A stretch of 64,000 nucleotides of DNA, from contig NZ_WMEF01000007.1 in assembly GCF_009724685.1 (NCBI RefSeq), forward strand, positions 62,001-126,000, in the 5' to 3' direction. Positions 8,826 to 17,657 of the stretch are shown one piece after another (positions within the stretch are counted from its first letter, which is position 1; every line of letters starts with the position of its first letter). The notes beneath the pieces are model-generated. The model worked only from the letters and a program-made list of their open reading frames with translations, was not told where the DNA came from and did not search any database. The DNA comes from Lysinibacillus cavernae (lineage in GTDB: Bacteria > Bacillota > Bacilli > Bacillales_A > Planococcaceae). The translations under genes and the position numbers were made by a program.

Positions 8826-9335
8826 TTACTTTGTCTTTCGTGGTGATTTTTCCTTGGCTTGAACTAAGGCATTCAACTTTTTTAAATACTCGTTTTCCAT
8901 TTCAAGCTGCTTAATACGTGCTTGAAGTGCTTCTGTCGAGCCTTCTAGTACATTTTTAGGTTGTTTAGTCGATTCTTTTTTCATGGTTGGACGCCCCTTT
9001 TTCTTAGAAAAGAGCGCATCCAATCCGCTTGTTCTCAGTTGAATACGCCACCTTCGAATCATTCCAGGTGAAGAAATTTTAAAGATAACCGCGGCTTCGT
9101 TAGAGGAAACGCCATTTTCGTTCATATAGTTTAGTACGTCCATTTTAAACTGCGCTGTATAAGATGTATAGGATTTTTCAAAAGCAGATAAACCATGGTA
9201 TTCAAATTGCTTAATCCAGTTACGCACAACAGATTCGTAAGTACTGATAGATTCTGCGATTTCTTTTATACTCTCTGATGAATTTTGATAGCGCATAACG
9301 GCATCTAGTTTTTGTTCATTTGTAAATTTCGTCAT
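8826..9335 (-). CDS. IS A OrfA (IS3 family helix-turn-helix protein)
   Basis: A 169-residue protein with two helix-turn-helix units (about residues 5-45 and 60-105) and a C-terminal leucine-zipper-like coil (ARIKQLEMENEYLKKLNAL). This is the standard IS3 OrfA, which binds the element's ends. The slippery heptamer A_AAA_AAG sits in the LKK codons close to the C-terminus, where ribosomes can shift by -1 into orfB. Upstream toward the IS end, the normal leader sequence has been cut by IS B 22 bp before the start codon. The element's own promoter is therefore now separated from orfA. Confidence 0.88.
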   Translation of the reverse strand: MTKFTNEQKLDAVMRYQNSSESIKEIAESISTYESVVRNWIKQFEYHGLSAFEKSYTSYTAQFKMDVLNYMNENGVSSNEAAVIFKISSPGMIRRWRIQLRTSGLDALFSKKKGRPTMKKESTKQPKNVLEGSTEALQARIKQLEMENEYLKKLNALVQAKEKSPRKTK

Positions 9336-9425
9336 AAAAAAACTACACCTCCAATTGTGATACGCTCCCCAATAAGTAGACAGATTAAAAAATAAAATCT
9401 GTTTGCCTATTGGGGAGATTTTTTT

Positions 9426-9755
9426 ATGAGAAAATACAGCTTTTCAAAAGAAGAAAAATTAGAAATTCTAAATTTCTATGAAAATAGCCATTTCACTCTT
9501 AATGAGGTGGCCGAGTTGTATAAAGTTGATTCTAGAACAATCAAAGATTGGCAAAATAATTACTTGTTTTTTGGTGAGGAAAGTCTTAATAGAAGTGAAA
9601 ATCATAATACATATCCGAAAGAAATAAAGCTAGCAGCTGTTCAAGACTATATTTCAGGAAGTTATTCATTAAGAGAAACTGTTAGAAAATATAGACTTTC
9701 TGGTACATCCGTTTTGCGAAATTGGATTAAAAAGTATACTAGTCATAGTGAATAA
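9426..9755 (+). CDS. IS B OrfA, N-terminal part (ends at in-frame TAA)
   Basis: A 109-residue protein with two helix-turn-helix motifs (FTLNEVAELYKVDSRTIKDWQ, and YSLRETVRKYRL followed by SGTSVLRNW). It ends at a TAA at 9753-9755, yet the same frame continues without interruption (KDSSKGMSQTMTKGRKT) into the next listed protein. Related OrfA proteins, as I recall them, have a single chain with LKD at this point, so a TTA to TAA change would explain the split. The fragment would bind DNA but cannot be fused to OrfB. Confidence 0.75.
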   Translation: MRKYSFSKEEKLEILNFYENSHFTLNEVAELYKVDSRTIKDWQNNYLFFGEESLNRSENHNTYPKEIKLAAVQDYISGSYSLRETVRKYRLSGTSVLRNWIKKYTSHSE

Positions 9756-9773
9756 AAAGATTCGAGTAAAGGA

Positions 9774-10106
9774 ATGAGCCAAACTATGACTAAAGGAAGA
9801 AAAACAACAGTACAGGAGCGCATTGAAATAGTACAAGCTTGTATTGCCAACGAAAAGAATTATCAAGTAACAGCTGAACAATATGCGATTTCTTACCAAC
9901 AAGTATATCAATGGGTAAAAAAATTCGAAAAATCCGGGGAATTAGGTTTACAAGATCGCCGTGGCCGTACAAAGTTAGAAGAAGAGTTAAGCACTGAAGA
10001 CAAGTTTCGTTTAGAAATCCAACGTATGGAACGCGAAAATGAACGATTACGTGCAGAAAATCTCTTCTTAAAAAAGTTAGAGGAAATCGAAAGGAGGCGA
10101 CGTTAA
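9774..10106 (+). CDS. IS B OrfA, C-terminal part (HTH and coiled coil)
   Basis: A 110-residue continuation of OrfA in the same frame as 9426-9755, beginning 18 bp after its stop. It holds a third helix-turn-helix (YQVTAEQYAISYQQVYQWVKKFE), a basic GLQDRRGR linker and a coiled coil (RLEIQRMERENERLRAENLFL). The canonical slippery heptamer A_AAA_AAG lies in frame at 10070-10076, so a -1 shift here can join it to OrfB. ATG codons at 9774 and 9786 could restart translation. Whether the shorter fusion still supports transposition is unknown. Confidence 0.75.
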   Translation: MSQTMTKGRKTTVQERIEIVQACIANEKNYQVTAEQYAISYQQVYQWVKKFEKSGELGLQDRRGRTKLEEELSTEDKFRLEIQRMERENERLRAENLFLKKLEEIERRRR

Positions 10107-10165
10107 GTAAAAGTCGTATACATAACCGTTATATTGTCATTCAAGAACTAGCGGCGAAGGAAGCA

Positions 10166-10999
10166 TTGCCAATCATTTTATTATGTGAAATTGCCGGTGT
10201 TACACGTGCTGCTTATTATAAGTGGTTGAACCGTCATCCATCAGCACGAGAAATCGAGAATGAACAGCTTCTAGAATCAATTCAGTACCTTTATGCACAA
10301 GTAGATGGGATTTATGGATATCGACGCATCACACTTACAATCAATCGCCATCGGGAAAAAGTAGATTTACCGATGGTAAATAAAAAACGTATTTATCGTT
10401 TGATGAAAATGTGTCGATTAAAATCGGTGATCCGTAGAAAACGAAAAAAATATCGTAAATCGAATCTAGATTATGTAGCAGAAAACATACTCAGTCGCGA
10501 GTTCAAAGCAGATCAACCTAATCAAAAATGGTGTACAGATGTAACGGAGCTTAAATATGGAAATGGCAAAAAGGCTTATTTAAGCGCCATTATTGATTTA
10601 TACGATAATTCGATTGTAAGTTATGTATTAGGACATTCGAATAACAACAAACTTGTTTTTCAAACGATGATACCAGCTATACAAAAATTAAAAGAGGATG
10701 AGCATCCACTTATTCATAGCGATCGTGGTTATCAATATACTTCAAAATTTTTCAAACGGATGATAGATGATGCCGAGATGGTACATAGTATGTCTAGAGT
10801 GGGACGTTGTATCGATAATGGACCAATTGAGGCTTTTTGGGGTACGCTCAAATGCGAAAAATACTATTTAAATAAATATGATACATATGAAGCGCTTAAA
10901 AAAGCAATTGTAGGATACATTTCGTTTTATAATTCAGAGCGCTATCAAGAAAAATTAAACGGCTTGAGCCCCTTGGAATTCAGGGATCAAGCCGCATAA
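10166..10999 (+). CDS. IS B transposase OrfB (IS3 family, DDE)
   Basis: The catalytic subunit, with HTH_21 (YGYRRITLTINRHREK) followed by the integrase core: Asp in WCTDVTELKYG, Asp in IHSDRGYQYT and Glu in NGPIEAFWGTLK, with 35 residues between Asp and Glu. The listed TTG start is only the first start-like codon. The frame is open further upstream (SKSRIHNRYIVIQEL), consistent with production by -1 frameshift from OrfA. An AAGGAGG at about 10090-10096 lies just before the end of orfA and might allow separate initiation or influence the shift. The coding frame is intact. Confidence 0.9.
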   Translation: MPIILLCEIAGVTRAAYYKWLNRHPSAREIENEQLLESIQYLYAQVDGIYGYRRITLTINRHREKVDLPMVNKKRIYRLMKMCRLKSVIRRKRKKYRKSNLDYVAENILSREFKADQPNQKWCTDVTELKYGNGKKAYLSAIIDLYDNSIVSYVLGHSNNNKLVFQTMIPAIQKLKEDEHPLIHSDRGYQYTSKFFKRMIDDAEMVHSMSRVGRCIDNGPIEAFWGTLKCEKYYLNKYDTYEALKKAIVGYISFYNSERYQEKLNGLSPLEFRDQAA

Positions 11000-11100
11000 A
11001 GTATTTTTATTATTTCCACTGTCTACTTGACGGGGAGCACTTCATTGTTAGATGTGTCTAACAATTGGGGTGCAGTTCGTTCTTGGACACGCTTTTTGAT

Positions 11101-11480
11101 AGTGTTGAAAAACAAAGCAATCACTAGAATTTTTGTGAAAGGTGAAAATGACTTTTCGTTGCAGGCTACTTGCTTTCCTGTGGGCGAGCGCCGAGCAGCT
11201 TCCTCCGCTACCGCTCCGTGCAGGGGTTCACCTGTCTCTCTATCCCACGGGAGTCAAATAGCCTTCCACTCCAACCCACAAAATGTTCACTTTTTATCAA
11301 AGGTTTTCAAATAAAGGGAAGGTGTTCACTACTCATTTTATCGAGGGGTGTTGTAACTAATCACTTCTCCAAGAGCCTATCCTTGCTCTAAAAATAGAAA
11401 TAAGAGGCTATTATGTTCACTACTGCAAGTATTGAAGAACTTTTATAGCATGGTGGAACAGAAATCAACCTCTCGCTTTG
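11101..11480. repeat. Long-hairpin dispersed repeat, copy 2
   Basis: Homologous to 3572-3890. It starts AGTGTTGAA directly behind the rebuilt AIM24 terminator. The hairpin arms are GGCTACTTGCTTTCCTGTGG (from 11164) and CCCACGGGAGTCAAATAGCC (ending 11263). The 36-bp insertion of copy 1 is absent, so this looks like the unexpanded form. After TTTTATCAAAGGTTTTCAAATAA the copies diverge for about 130 bp, then share a GGAACAGAAATCA tail at about 11454-11466. Between copy and tail sits unrelated sequence. No gene is supported here. Confidence 0.75.
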
Positions 11481-11501
11481 ACAAAAGGCCTTTTTCTTCT
11501 A

Positions 11502-12752
11502 TTATAATGCAGCATGCATTCCTGCAATTCTCCCCGTTACGAGGGCAGAGGTAATATTATAGCCTCCTGTATAGCCATGAATATCAAGGATTTCACCACA
11601 GAAGAATAATCCTTCTTTTTTCTTAGAAGCCATTGTTTTCGGCTCAATTTCTTTTACGGAGACACCACCACCAGTAACAAATGCTTTGTCAAGTGACTGT
11701 GTGCCGCTAACCTTCAAAGTGAAATTGACTAGTAAATGTGCCAGCTGACGGATTTTTTCTTGGGATAATTCAGCACCAGTCATTTGTACATCGATATTTG
11801 CCTGTTCACATAAAAATAGTAACCAACGTTCAGGTGCAATGCCCTTCCATACATTTTTCACTGCTTTTTTCGGATCTTCTTTGATTAGTTTATTTAAATA
11901 GTGCAGACATGTTTCTTCATTATAATCAATAAGTGTTTGAATACGCATAGTCACCGGTTCATAGCCTGTTTTCATTAATTCTTTCACAACGAATTGGCTG
12001 CAACGTAATACTGCAGGACCACTTAAGCCAAAATGAGTAAAGAGCATATCCATTTGATGGGTTACGAGTGTTTTACCTTTTTTGTTTAGAACAGAGACAG
12101 CGACATCTCGTAAAGCTAGACCCTGTAGCTCACGTGCTTGGATAAAGACCTCTTTTGAAATGACAGGTACCTCTGTTGGGAATAGTGTTGTAATTGTATG
12201 GCCAGCACGTTCTGCCCATGGATAGCCATCACCAGTTGAACCTGTTTGTGGGACAGCCTTGCCACCAACGGCTACAACGACAGCTTGACTACGGATTTCG
12301 GAGCCATCTGTAAGACGTACGCCCAAAATTTTATCTTCATCCATAACAAGCTTACTGACGGCTGTGTGCAAACGAACTTCAACATGTAGTCGTTGAAGCT
12401 GGCGAATTAGCACATCGACCACATCCTGTGCACGATTAGAAACAGGAAACATTCTGCCATGGTCCTCTTCCTTTAGTGCGACACCAAGCCCTTCAAAAAA
12501 TGCGATAATATCTTCATTATTATAAACGGTAAAAGGACTATAGAGAAAACGACCATTACCAGGTATGTGCTTCACTATTTCTTCGACAGGCAAACGATTG
12601 GTAACATTACAGCGCCCACCGCCAGAAATGGCTAATTTTTTGCCGAGTTTTGCGCCTTTTTCTAGTAATAACACTTTCTTTTTACGCTCTCCAGCAGCAA
12701 TCGCCGCCATTAAACCTGATGGACCACCACCGATCACGATTACATCATACAT
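11502..12752 (-). CDS. ytfP: HI0933/BaiN-type FAD-dependent oxidoreductase
   Basis: A 416-residue flavoprotein of the HI0933/YhiN/BaiN family. The N-terminus has a textbook FAD-binding Rossmann motif, [14 protein letters not shown], then [25 protein letters not shown], the family hallmark. The C-terminus has [12 protein letters not shown] and [15 protein letters not shown], closing the FAD site. The family is poorly understood; members are described as aminoacetone oxidases or flavin-dependent reductases. In B. subtilis the orthologue ytfP sits in the same neighbourhood as ytgP. It is transcribed alone, away from the asparagine synthetase gene. Family certain, reaction uncertain. Confidence 0.85.
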   Translation of the reverse strand: MYDVIVIGGGPSGLMAAIAAGERKKKVLLLEKGAKLGKKLAISGGGRCNVTNRLPVEEIVKHIPGNGRFLYSPFTVYNNEDIIAFFEGLGVALKEEDHGRMFPVSNRAQDVVDVLIRQLQRLHVEVRLHTAVSKLVMDEDKILGVRLTDGSEIRSQAVVVAVGGKAVPQTGSTGDGYPWAERAGHTITTLFPTEVPVISKEVFIQARELQGLALRDVAVSVLNKKGKTLVTHQMDMLFTHFGLSGPAVLRCSQFVVKELMKTGYEPVTMRIQTLIDYNEETCLHYLNKLIKEDPKKAVKNVWKGIAPERWLLFLCEQANIDVQMTGAELSQEKIRQLAHLLVNFTLKVSGTQSLDKAFVTGGGVSVKEIEPKTMASKKKEGLFFCGEILDIHGYTGGYNITSALVTGRIAGMHAAL

Positions 12753-13039
12753 AGTTAGAAACTCACTTTCTTTTCAAATTAGGAATCTTTCCTATTATAC
12801 ATGAAGTCTATATAGAGAGGGGGCTTCTTTGACATTGAAAATAATAGAAAAGTGTTTTATAATTCTTTATCTCGTCTTTCATGATGAAGAGCATTTATAG
12901 TAGAATGAAACACAATAATCTTTGTTATACAAATGGTTCGATGAAAGTTTTCCTTTATTAGCATTGTCAGCATGAAATGAACGTCTTTTCATGCTATTAT
13001 GGTAAAGGTTATGCACTAAATTATGAGGTGAAAAATAGA

Positions 13040-14890
13040 ATGTGCGGATTTATTGGTTATATTAATGGAACAAATGTGATTGATCATCATCAAACAATAG
13101 AAAATATGATGAATACAATTATTCACCGCGGACCAGATAGCGGTGGTATTCATAGTGACGATAAAGTGACGTTAGGTTTCCGTCGATTAAGCATTATTGA
13201 CTTATCAGAAGTAGCGAATCAACCATTATATAGTGAAGACGGCAATATAGTGCTTGTATTTAATGGAGAAATTTTTAACTTCCAGGAGCTGCGTGCTGAT
13301 CTTATTGAAAAAGGTCATACTTTTAAAACACAGTCAGATAGTGAAGTCATTATTTATGGCTATGTAGAATATGGCGTAGATTTTGTGAAAAAACTTCGCG
13401 GAATGTTTGCCTTCTGTATTTGGGATAAAAAGAATGATTTACAATTCATTGCTCGTGATGGTTTTGGAATTAAACCATTGTATTACTCTGAGCATACAAC
13501 AGATGGTACGTTTATTTTCGGTTCTGAAATTAAATCGTTTTTACCACACCCTTCATTTATTAAAGAATTAAATAAACAGGCAATACGCCCTTATTTAACA
13601 TTCCAATATTCTTCAATGGATGAAACATTCTTTAAAGGTGTCTTTAAATTACCACCAGCTCACTACATGCTGATTCAAAATGGACAAAAGCAAATCGTGC
13701 AATATTGGGATAAAAAATTCCATGCACAAGATGCGCCAATTGATAAATACATTGAAGAAATACGTTCAACTGTTAAAGAATCTGTTGATGCACATAAAAT
13801 CAGTGATGTAAAAGTTGGTTCATTCTTATCGGGTGGAATTGACTCAAGTTATATTACGTCATTATTACGCCCTGATAAATCCTTCTCAGTTGGTTTTGCA
13901 GACTATGAAGATATGTTCAATGAAACAAACCTTGCAAAAGATTTATCAGATACGTTAAATATTCAAAATGAACGTAGGTATATTACAGCGGATGAGTGTT
14001 TTGAAGCTCTTCCTAAAATTCAATGGCATATGGATGAGCCACAATCAAATCCATCTTCAGTGCCACTGTACTTCCTTTCAGAGCTTGCTTCAAAAGATGT
14101 AACAGTTGTACTGTCAGGTGAAGGTGCTGATGAAATTTTTGGTGGTTATGCTTGGTATCAAAACTCAGGGAAAATGCAAAAATACGAAAAACTACCATTA
14201 GGTATTCGTAAAACGTTACGAGGAATGGCAGAAGCCCTACCAAAAAATCAATATACGAGCTTCCTTATTAAAGGTGCTCAAACGGTAGAAGAACGTTTTA
14301 TTGGGGAAGCAGTAGTTTGGGATGAAGTAGATGCCATTAATGTTTTAAAACCAGCTTATAAAAATGCGCCATCTGTAAAATCTATTACAAAGCGTATTTA
14401 TGATGAAGTGCCTGGTGATGATGATGTAACAAAAATGCAATACCTAGATCTAAATCTTTGGATGCCAGGTGACATTTTATTAAAAGCGGATAAAATGAGT
14501 ATGGCACACTCTATAGAATTACGTGTACCTTTCTTAGATAAAGAAGTAATGGAATTAGCTAAAAACATTCCATCAAGATACCGTGTAAATGACATTGATA
14601 CAAAATATGTTTTGCGTCAAGCTGCACATCAAGAATTACCAGAAGAGTGGGCAAAACGTCCAAAACTTGGTTTCCCAGTCCCAATTCGTCACTGGTTACG
14701 TGAAGAAAAATATTACAACATGGTGAAAGAAATGTTTACAACTGACTTTGCAAATGAATTTTTTGATACAAAACAGTTAGTTGGCTATTTAGATGAACAC
14801 TATGAAGGTAAAGCAAATCGCGGCCGTTATATTTGGACAGTTTATGTATTCCTAGTATGGTATAAAAAGTTCTTTGTGGACATGAAATAA
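13040..14890 (+). CDS. asnB: Asparagine synthetase (glutamine-hydrolysing)
   Basis: Makes asparagine from aspartate, ATP and glutamine. The mature enzyme must start with the nucleophilic Cys, so the ATG at 13040 (MCGFIGY) is the true start despite an open frame upstream; AGGTG precedes it. The N-terminal glutaminase domain (to about 210) has RGPDSGG and FNGEIFNF. The synthetase domain carries the ATP-pyrophosphatase loop SGGIDS (264-269) and LSGEGADEIFGGY. Length is 616, close to the B. subtilis AsnO/AsnB paralogs; I cannot say which one it matches best, so the symbol is generic. It is monocistronic with a clear terminator. Confidence 0.92.
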   Translation: MCGFIGYINGTNVIDHHQTIENMMNTIIHRGPDSGGIHSDDKVTLGFRRLSIIDLSEVANQPLYSEDGNIVLVFNGEIFNFQELRADLIEKGHTFKTQSDSEVIIYGYVEYGVDFVKKLRGMFAFCIWDKKNDLQFIARDGFGIKPLYYSEHTTDGTFIFGSEIKSFLPHPSFIKELNKQAIRPYLTFQYSSMDETFFKGVFKLPPAHYMLIQNGQKQIVQYWDKKFHAQDAPIDKYIEEIRSTVKESVDAHKISDVKVGSFLSGGIDSSYITSLLRPDKSFSVGFADYEDMFNETNLAKDLSDTLNIQNERRYITADECFEALPKIQWHMDEPQSNPSSVPLYFLSELASKDVTVVLSGEGADEIFGGYAWYQNSGKMQKYEKLPLGIRKTLRGMAEALPKNQYTSFLIKGAQTVEERFIGEAVVWDEVDAINVLKPAYKNAPSVKSITKRIYDEVPGDDDVTKMQYLDLNLWMPGDILLKADKMSMAHSIELRVPFLDKEVMELAKNIPSRYRVNDIDTKYVLRQAAHQELPEEWAKRPKLGFPVPIRHWLREEKYYNMVKEMFTTDFANEFFDTKQLVGYLDEHYEGKANRGRYIWTVYVFLVWYKKFFVDMK

Positions 14891-14900
14891 AGAGATACTT

Positions 14901-14940
14901 TAATCGGTGGGGATTATCATCATCCTCACCGATTATTTTA
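14901..14940 (+). terminator. Rho-independent terminator of asnB
   Basis: TAATCGGTG and CACCGATTA close a stem that continues with GGAT/ATCC pairing, followed by TTTTA. Confidence 0.75.
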
Positions 14941-15150
14941 AGTCTTTTTTTAACAGATTTTCTTTTTAATGAACTTTTTGATGTATTTATGCGTCTCATT
15001 TCCTATAAATATGTTAAGATTACAGTTGGTTTACTTATGTTGCTCGCAAGGTGACAGCGCTTGCATGTTGCTTTGAAGAAAAAGTAACGAAATGTTTTAT
15101 AAGTACCCTTTGAAGTGTTACGATAATAATATTGATTTTACAATGAATGG

Positions 15151-16773
15151 ATGGGTATGATGTCCAATTTAATGAAAGGTACTGCGATATTAACAATGGG
15201 GATGTTTTTATCGAAGGTACTCGGATTAATTTATATTTTTCCGTTTTATGCAATTGTCGGTGAGAAAAATATCGCGCTCTATCAATATGCATACATTCCC
15301 TACTCTATTATGCTGGCAATAGCCATTTCAGGTGCACCGATTGCCGTCTCTAAATTCGTCTCTAAGTACAATGCTATGGGGGACTATCAATCAGGTCGCA
15401 AGCTGATGAAATCGGGCATACTCATTATGTTAATGACAGGTTTCGCGGCGTTTATTGCACTCTTCCTTCTTGCAACGCCAATAGCAGGGCTGGTCATTAA
15501 GAGTGAAGAACAGGTATTTACAGTTGAACAGATTGCTTCGGTGATACGATGGGTCAGCTTTGCCTTAATCGTAGTACCATTCATGAGTTTGTGGCGAGGT
15601 TTCTTCCAAGGCTATGACAAAATGCAGCCGACCGCAGTTTCACAATTGGTAGAGCAGATTGTGCGAATTGTCGTGTTACTGGGTGGCTCTTTCTTAGTGG
15701 TTGTCGTGTTCAATGGAAAACCAGAAACAGCTATCTCCTTTGCTGTATTTGCTGCCTTTATCGGAGCAATTGGTGGATTAGGCGTTCTCTATTATTACTG
15801 GAAAAAATACCAGCCTGAATTCAACTTACTACGTAGCCAAAGTGTAACCTCCACACAGCTACCCATGTCCAATATTTATAAAGAAGTTATTACCTACTCC
15901 ATACCAATGGTGTTTGTAGGGGTGGCCAATCCTTTATTCCAATTAGTTGACATGCTCACGTTTAATGGGGCGATGACATCCATTGGTTTAGCTGAAGTGA
16001 CGGATACTTATTTATCGATGATTAACTTTATGACGCATAAGGTTGTAATCATTCCCGTCATGCTAGCAACGGGATTTTCGATGGCACTTGTACCGACGAT
16101 TACAAAATATTACACACAGGGTGAGTATTTATCGCTACGTCATGCGATGGATAAAACCTATCAAATTTTAATCTTTATTACATTGCCAGCGGTAGTTGGT
16201 ATTTCTTTATTGGCAAATGAAATCTACTTTATGCTTTATTCTGAAAGTGAAATGGGTGCAACTATTTTAGCTCATTATGCACCTGTTGCGATTTTATTTG
16301 CATTATTCCAAGTAACGGCAGCATTGTTACAAGGGATTGATTTTCAAAAGTGGATTGTTTTCAGCTTATTATCAGGAATTTTCGTCAAGTTAGCGTTAAA
16401 TATCCCGTTAATTCGTTGGTTGGAGGCAGATGGTGCTATTGTGGCAACAGCGATTGGCTATAGTGTTTCCATCATTATCAATATACTTGTGTTACGAAAA
16501 ACGTTAAATTATAGATCAGAAATGGTTGTTCGTCGTGTCATGTTAATTGCATTATTGACAATGGCGATGGCTATTAGTGTGTTGATTGTGCATAAACTTT
16601 TAGAATTACTAATGGGTCCAGTTGATAGTAAATTCTCAGCATTACTATTCTCTATTATTTGTGCTGGTGTTGGTGTAGCTGTCTATGGTTTTTTATCACT
16701 CCGTTTAGGTTTAGCACAAAAGCTTTTGGGTGAACGATTGACACGCATTATGAGCAAACTGGGAATGAAATAG
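15151..16773 (+). CDS. ytgP: MurJ/YtgP-type lipid II flippase (MATE/MOP polysaccharide exporter fold)
   Basis: A 540-residue membrane protein with about 14 helices of the MOP superfamily, in the branch containing SpoVB and B. subtilis YtgP (MurJ), which moves lipid II across the membrane for peptidoglycan synthesis. Recognisable are LMKGTAILTMGMFLSKVLGLIYIFPF at the N-terminus, SGAPIAVSKFVSKYNAMGDYQ, and WRGFFQGYDKMQPTAVSQLVEQIVR. Several in-frame ATG codons (15151, 15157, 15160, 15172) compete without a clear Shine-Dalgarno; alignment to relatives favours 15160 or close by. The rRNA pseudouridine synthase gene follows 10 bp later, so they form an operon. Confidence 0.87.
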   Translation: MGMMSNLMKGTAILTMGMFLSKVLGLIYIFPFYAIVGEKNIALYQYAYIPYSIMLAIAISGAPIAVSKFVSKYNAMGDYQSGRKLMKSGILIMLMTGFAAFIALFLLATPIAGLVIKSEEQVFTVEQIASVIRWVSFALIVVPFMSLWRGFFQGYDKMQPTAVSQLVEQIVRIVVLLGGSFLVVVVFNGKPETAISFAVFAAFIGAIGGLGVLYYYWKKYQPEFNLLRSQSVTSTQLPMSNIYKEVITYSIPMVFVGVANPLFQLVDMLTFNGAMTSIGLAEVTDTYLSMINFMTHKVVIIPVMLATGFSMALVPTITKYYTQGEYLSLRHAMDKTYQILIFITLPAVVGISLLANEIYFMLYSESEMGATILAHYAPVAILFALFQVTAALLQGIDFQKWIVFSLLSGIFVKLALNIPLIRWLEADGAIVATAIGYSVSIIINILVLRKTLNYRSEMVVRRVMLIALLTMAMAISVLIVHKLLELLMGPVDSKFSALLFSIICAGVGVAVYGFLSLRLGLAQKLLGERLTRIMSKLGMK

Positions 16774-16783
16774 GAGTGGTACT

Positions 16784-17497
16784 ATGCGTTTAGATAAATT
16801 ACTAGCAAATATGGGGTACGGTTCACGTAAGGAAGTAAAGCAGCTATTAAAGCAAAAAGCTGTAACAATAGATGGCGCTTATGTGAAGGATGCCGCATTA
16901 CACGTAGACCCAGAAAAGCAGATTGTGTCAGTGTTTGGAGAGCGCGTTGTTTATTCAGAGTTTGTCTATTTTATGATGAATAAGCCACCTGGTGTGATTT
17001 CGGCAACAGAAGATGTAAGAGATGAAACGGTTATTGATTTGTTAGCGCCATTACATCAGCATTTTCAACCTTTCCCAGTCGGTAGACTAGATAAGGATAC
17101 GGAGGGCTTGTTGTTACTAACCAATGATGGTGTGTTAGCTCATAATTTATTGTCTCCGAAAAAACATGTGCCAAAGGTTTATTTTGCACAGATTGAAGGC
17201 GTTGTGACGGAAGAAGACGTCGAGAAATTTGCGCATGGCGTGGAATTAGATGATGGCTATGTTACAAAGCCAGGAAAGCTTGTGATCCTACAATCTGCGC
17301 AACAATCAGAAATAGAGCTAACGATTCAGGAAGGCAAGTTTCATCAGGTGAAGCGAATGTTCGAGTCAGTGGGGAAACGTGTAACTTATTTAAAGCGTTT
17401 GTCCATGGGTAATTTAAAATTAGATAACAATCTAGCTTTAGGTGAATATCGTGAATTAACTAAAGAAGAGCTAGAAAGTTTACAAATTAATCATTAA
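16784..17497 (+). CDS. ytzG: RsuA-family 16S rRNA pseudouridine synthase
   Basis: A 237-residue pseudouridine synthase. An N-terminal S4 RNA-binding domain (MRLDKLLANMGYGSRKEVKQLLKQ, about 1-60) precedes the RsuA catalytic domain with VGRLDKDTEGLLLLTNDG, whose Asp is the catalytic residue, and EGKFHQVKRMFESVGKRV, the RsuA/RluB signature. By family it converts one uridine of 16S rRNA to pseudouridine. An excellent spacing (10 bp, TAGGAGTGG) to ytgP shows co-transcription. The same pair stands together in B. subtilis, from memory. The exact uridine is inferred from the family only. Confidence 0.87.
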   Translation: MRLDKLLANMGYGSRKEVKQLLKQKAVTIDGAYVKDAALHVDPEKQIVSVFGERVVYSEFVYFMMNKPPGVISATEDVRDETVIDLLAPLHQHFQPFPVGRLDKDTEGLLLLTNDGVLAHNLLSPKKHVPKVYFAQIEGVVTEEDVEKFAHGVELDDGYVTKPGKLVILQSAQQSEIELTIQEGKFHQVKRMFESVGKRVTYLKRLSMGNLKLDNNLALGEYRELTKEELESLQINH

Positions 17498-17503
17498 TAT
17501 GTT

Positions 17504-17535
17504 CCTCGGTGCTGAATTAGCATCGGGGATTTATT
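17504..17535 (+). terminator. Likely terminator of the ytgP-ytzG operon
   Basis: CCTCGGTGC and GCATCGGGG form a stem with wobble pairs around a 7-base loop; the following ATTTATTAT is only moderately T-rich. Confidence 0.5.
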
Positions 17536-17657
17536 ATATACAGCATTATTACAGTAACTGTATAATAGGAAATGAGTTATTGTGATATAGTCATAGAACT
17601 TATCATTCTCTAAATGTTTCCAAAAAATAATTGTGAAAATAAGTAGAGGACAAATGA

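Larger units (their letters stand above)
9358..11044 (+). mobile_element. IS3-family insertion sequence B, nested in IS A
   Basis: The ends are TGATACGCTCCCC with AGTAGACAG, and inward from the right TGAAGTGCTCCCC with AGTAGACAG, so the tips match TG...CA. A TTG duplication flanks it (9355-9357 and 11045-11047). Size is 1,687 bp. It inserted into the left arm of a perfect 12-bp palindrome near the right end of IS A, in the opposite orientation to IS A. Its orfA carries an internal in-frame stop; orfB is complete. Confidence 0.85.
7946..11079 (-). mobile_element. IS3-family (IS150-like) insertion sequence A, interrupted by IS B
   Basis: The left end begins TGAAGTGACCCC and contains AGTTAGACAC; the right end read inward is CGAACTGCACCCC with TGTTAGACAC. 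A 3-bp duplication TTC flanks it (7943-7945, 11080-11082). Removing IS B and its duplicated TTG leaves about 1,444 bp, the normal size for an IS150-type element, with orfA and orfB on the minus strand and a slippery A_AAA_AAG at 8883-8877 for a -1 frameshift. Rejoining the two pieces also restores a perfect subterminal palindrome (arms CCAATTGTTAGA and TCTAACAATTGG). Both reading frames look intact. Confidence 0.85.

Noticed and set aside
12829-12863. asnB promoter (TTGACA ... TATAAT)
   Set aside because: The spacing is 23 bp, too long for a sigma-A promoter.
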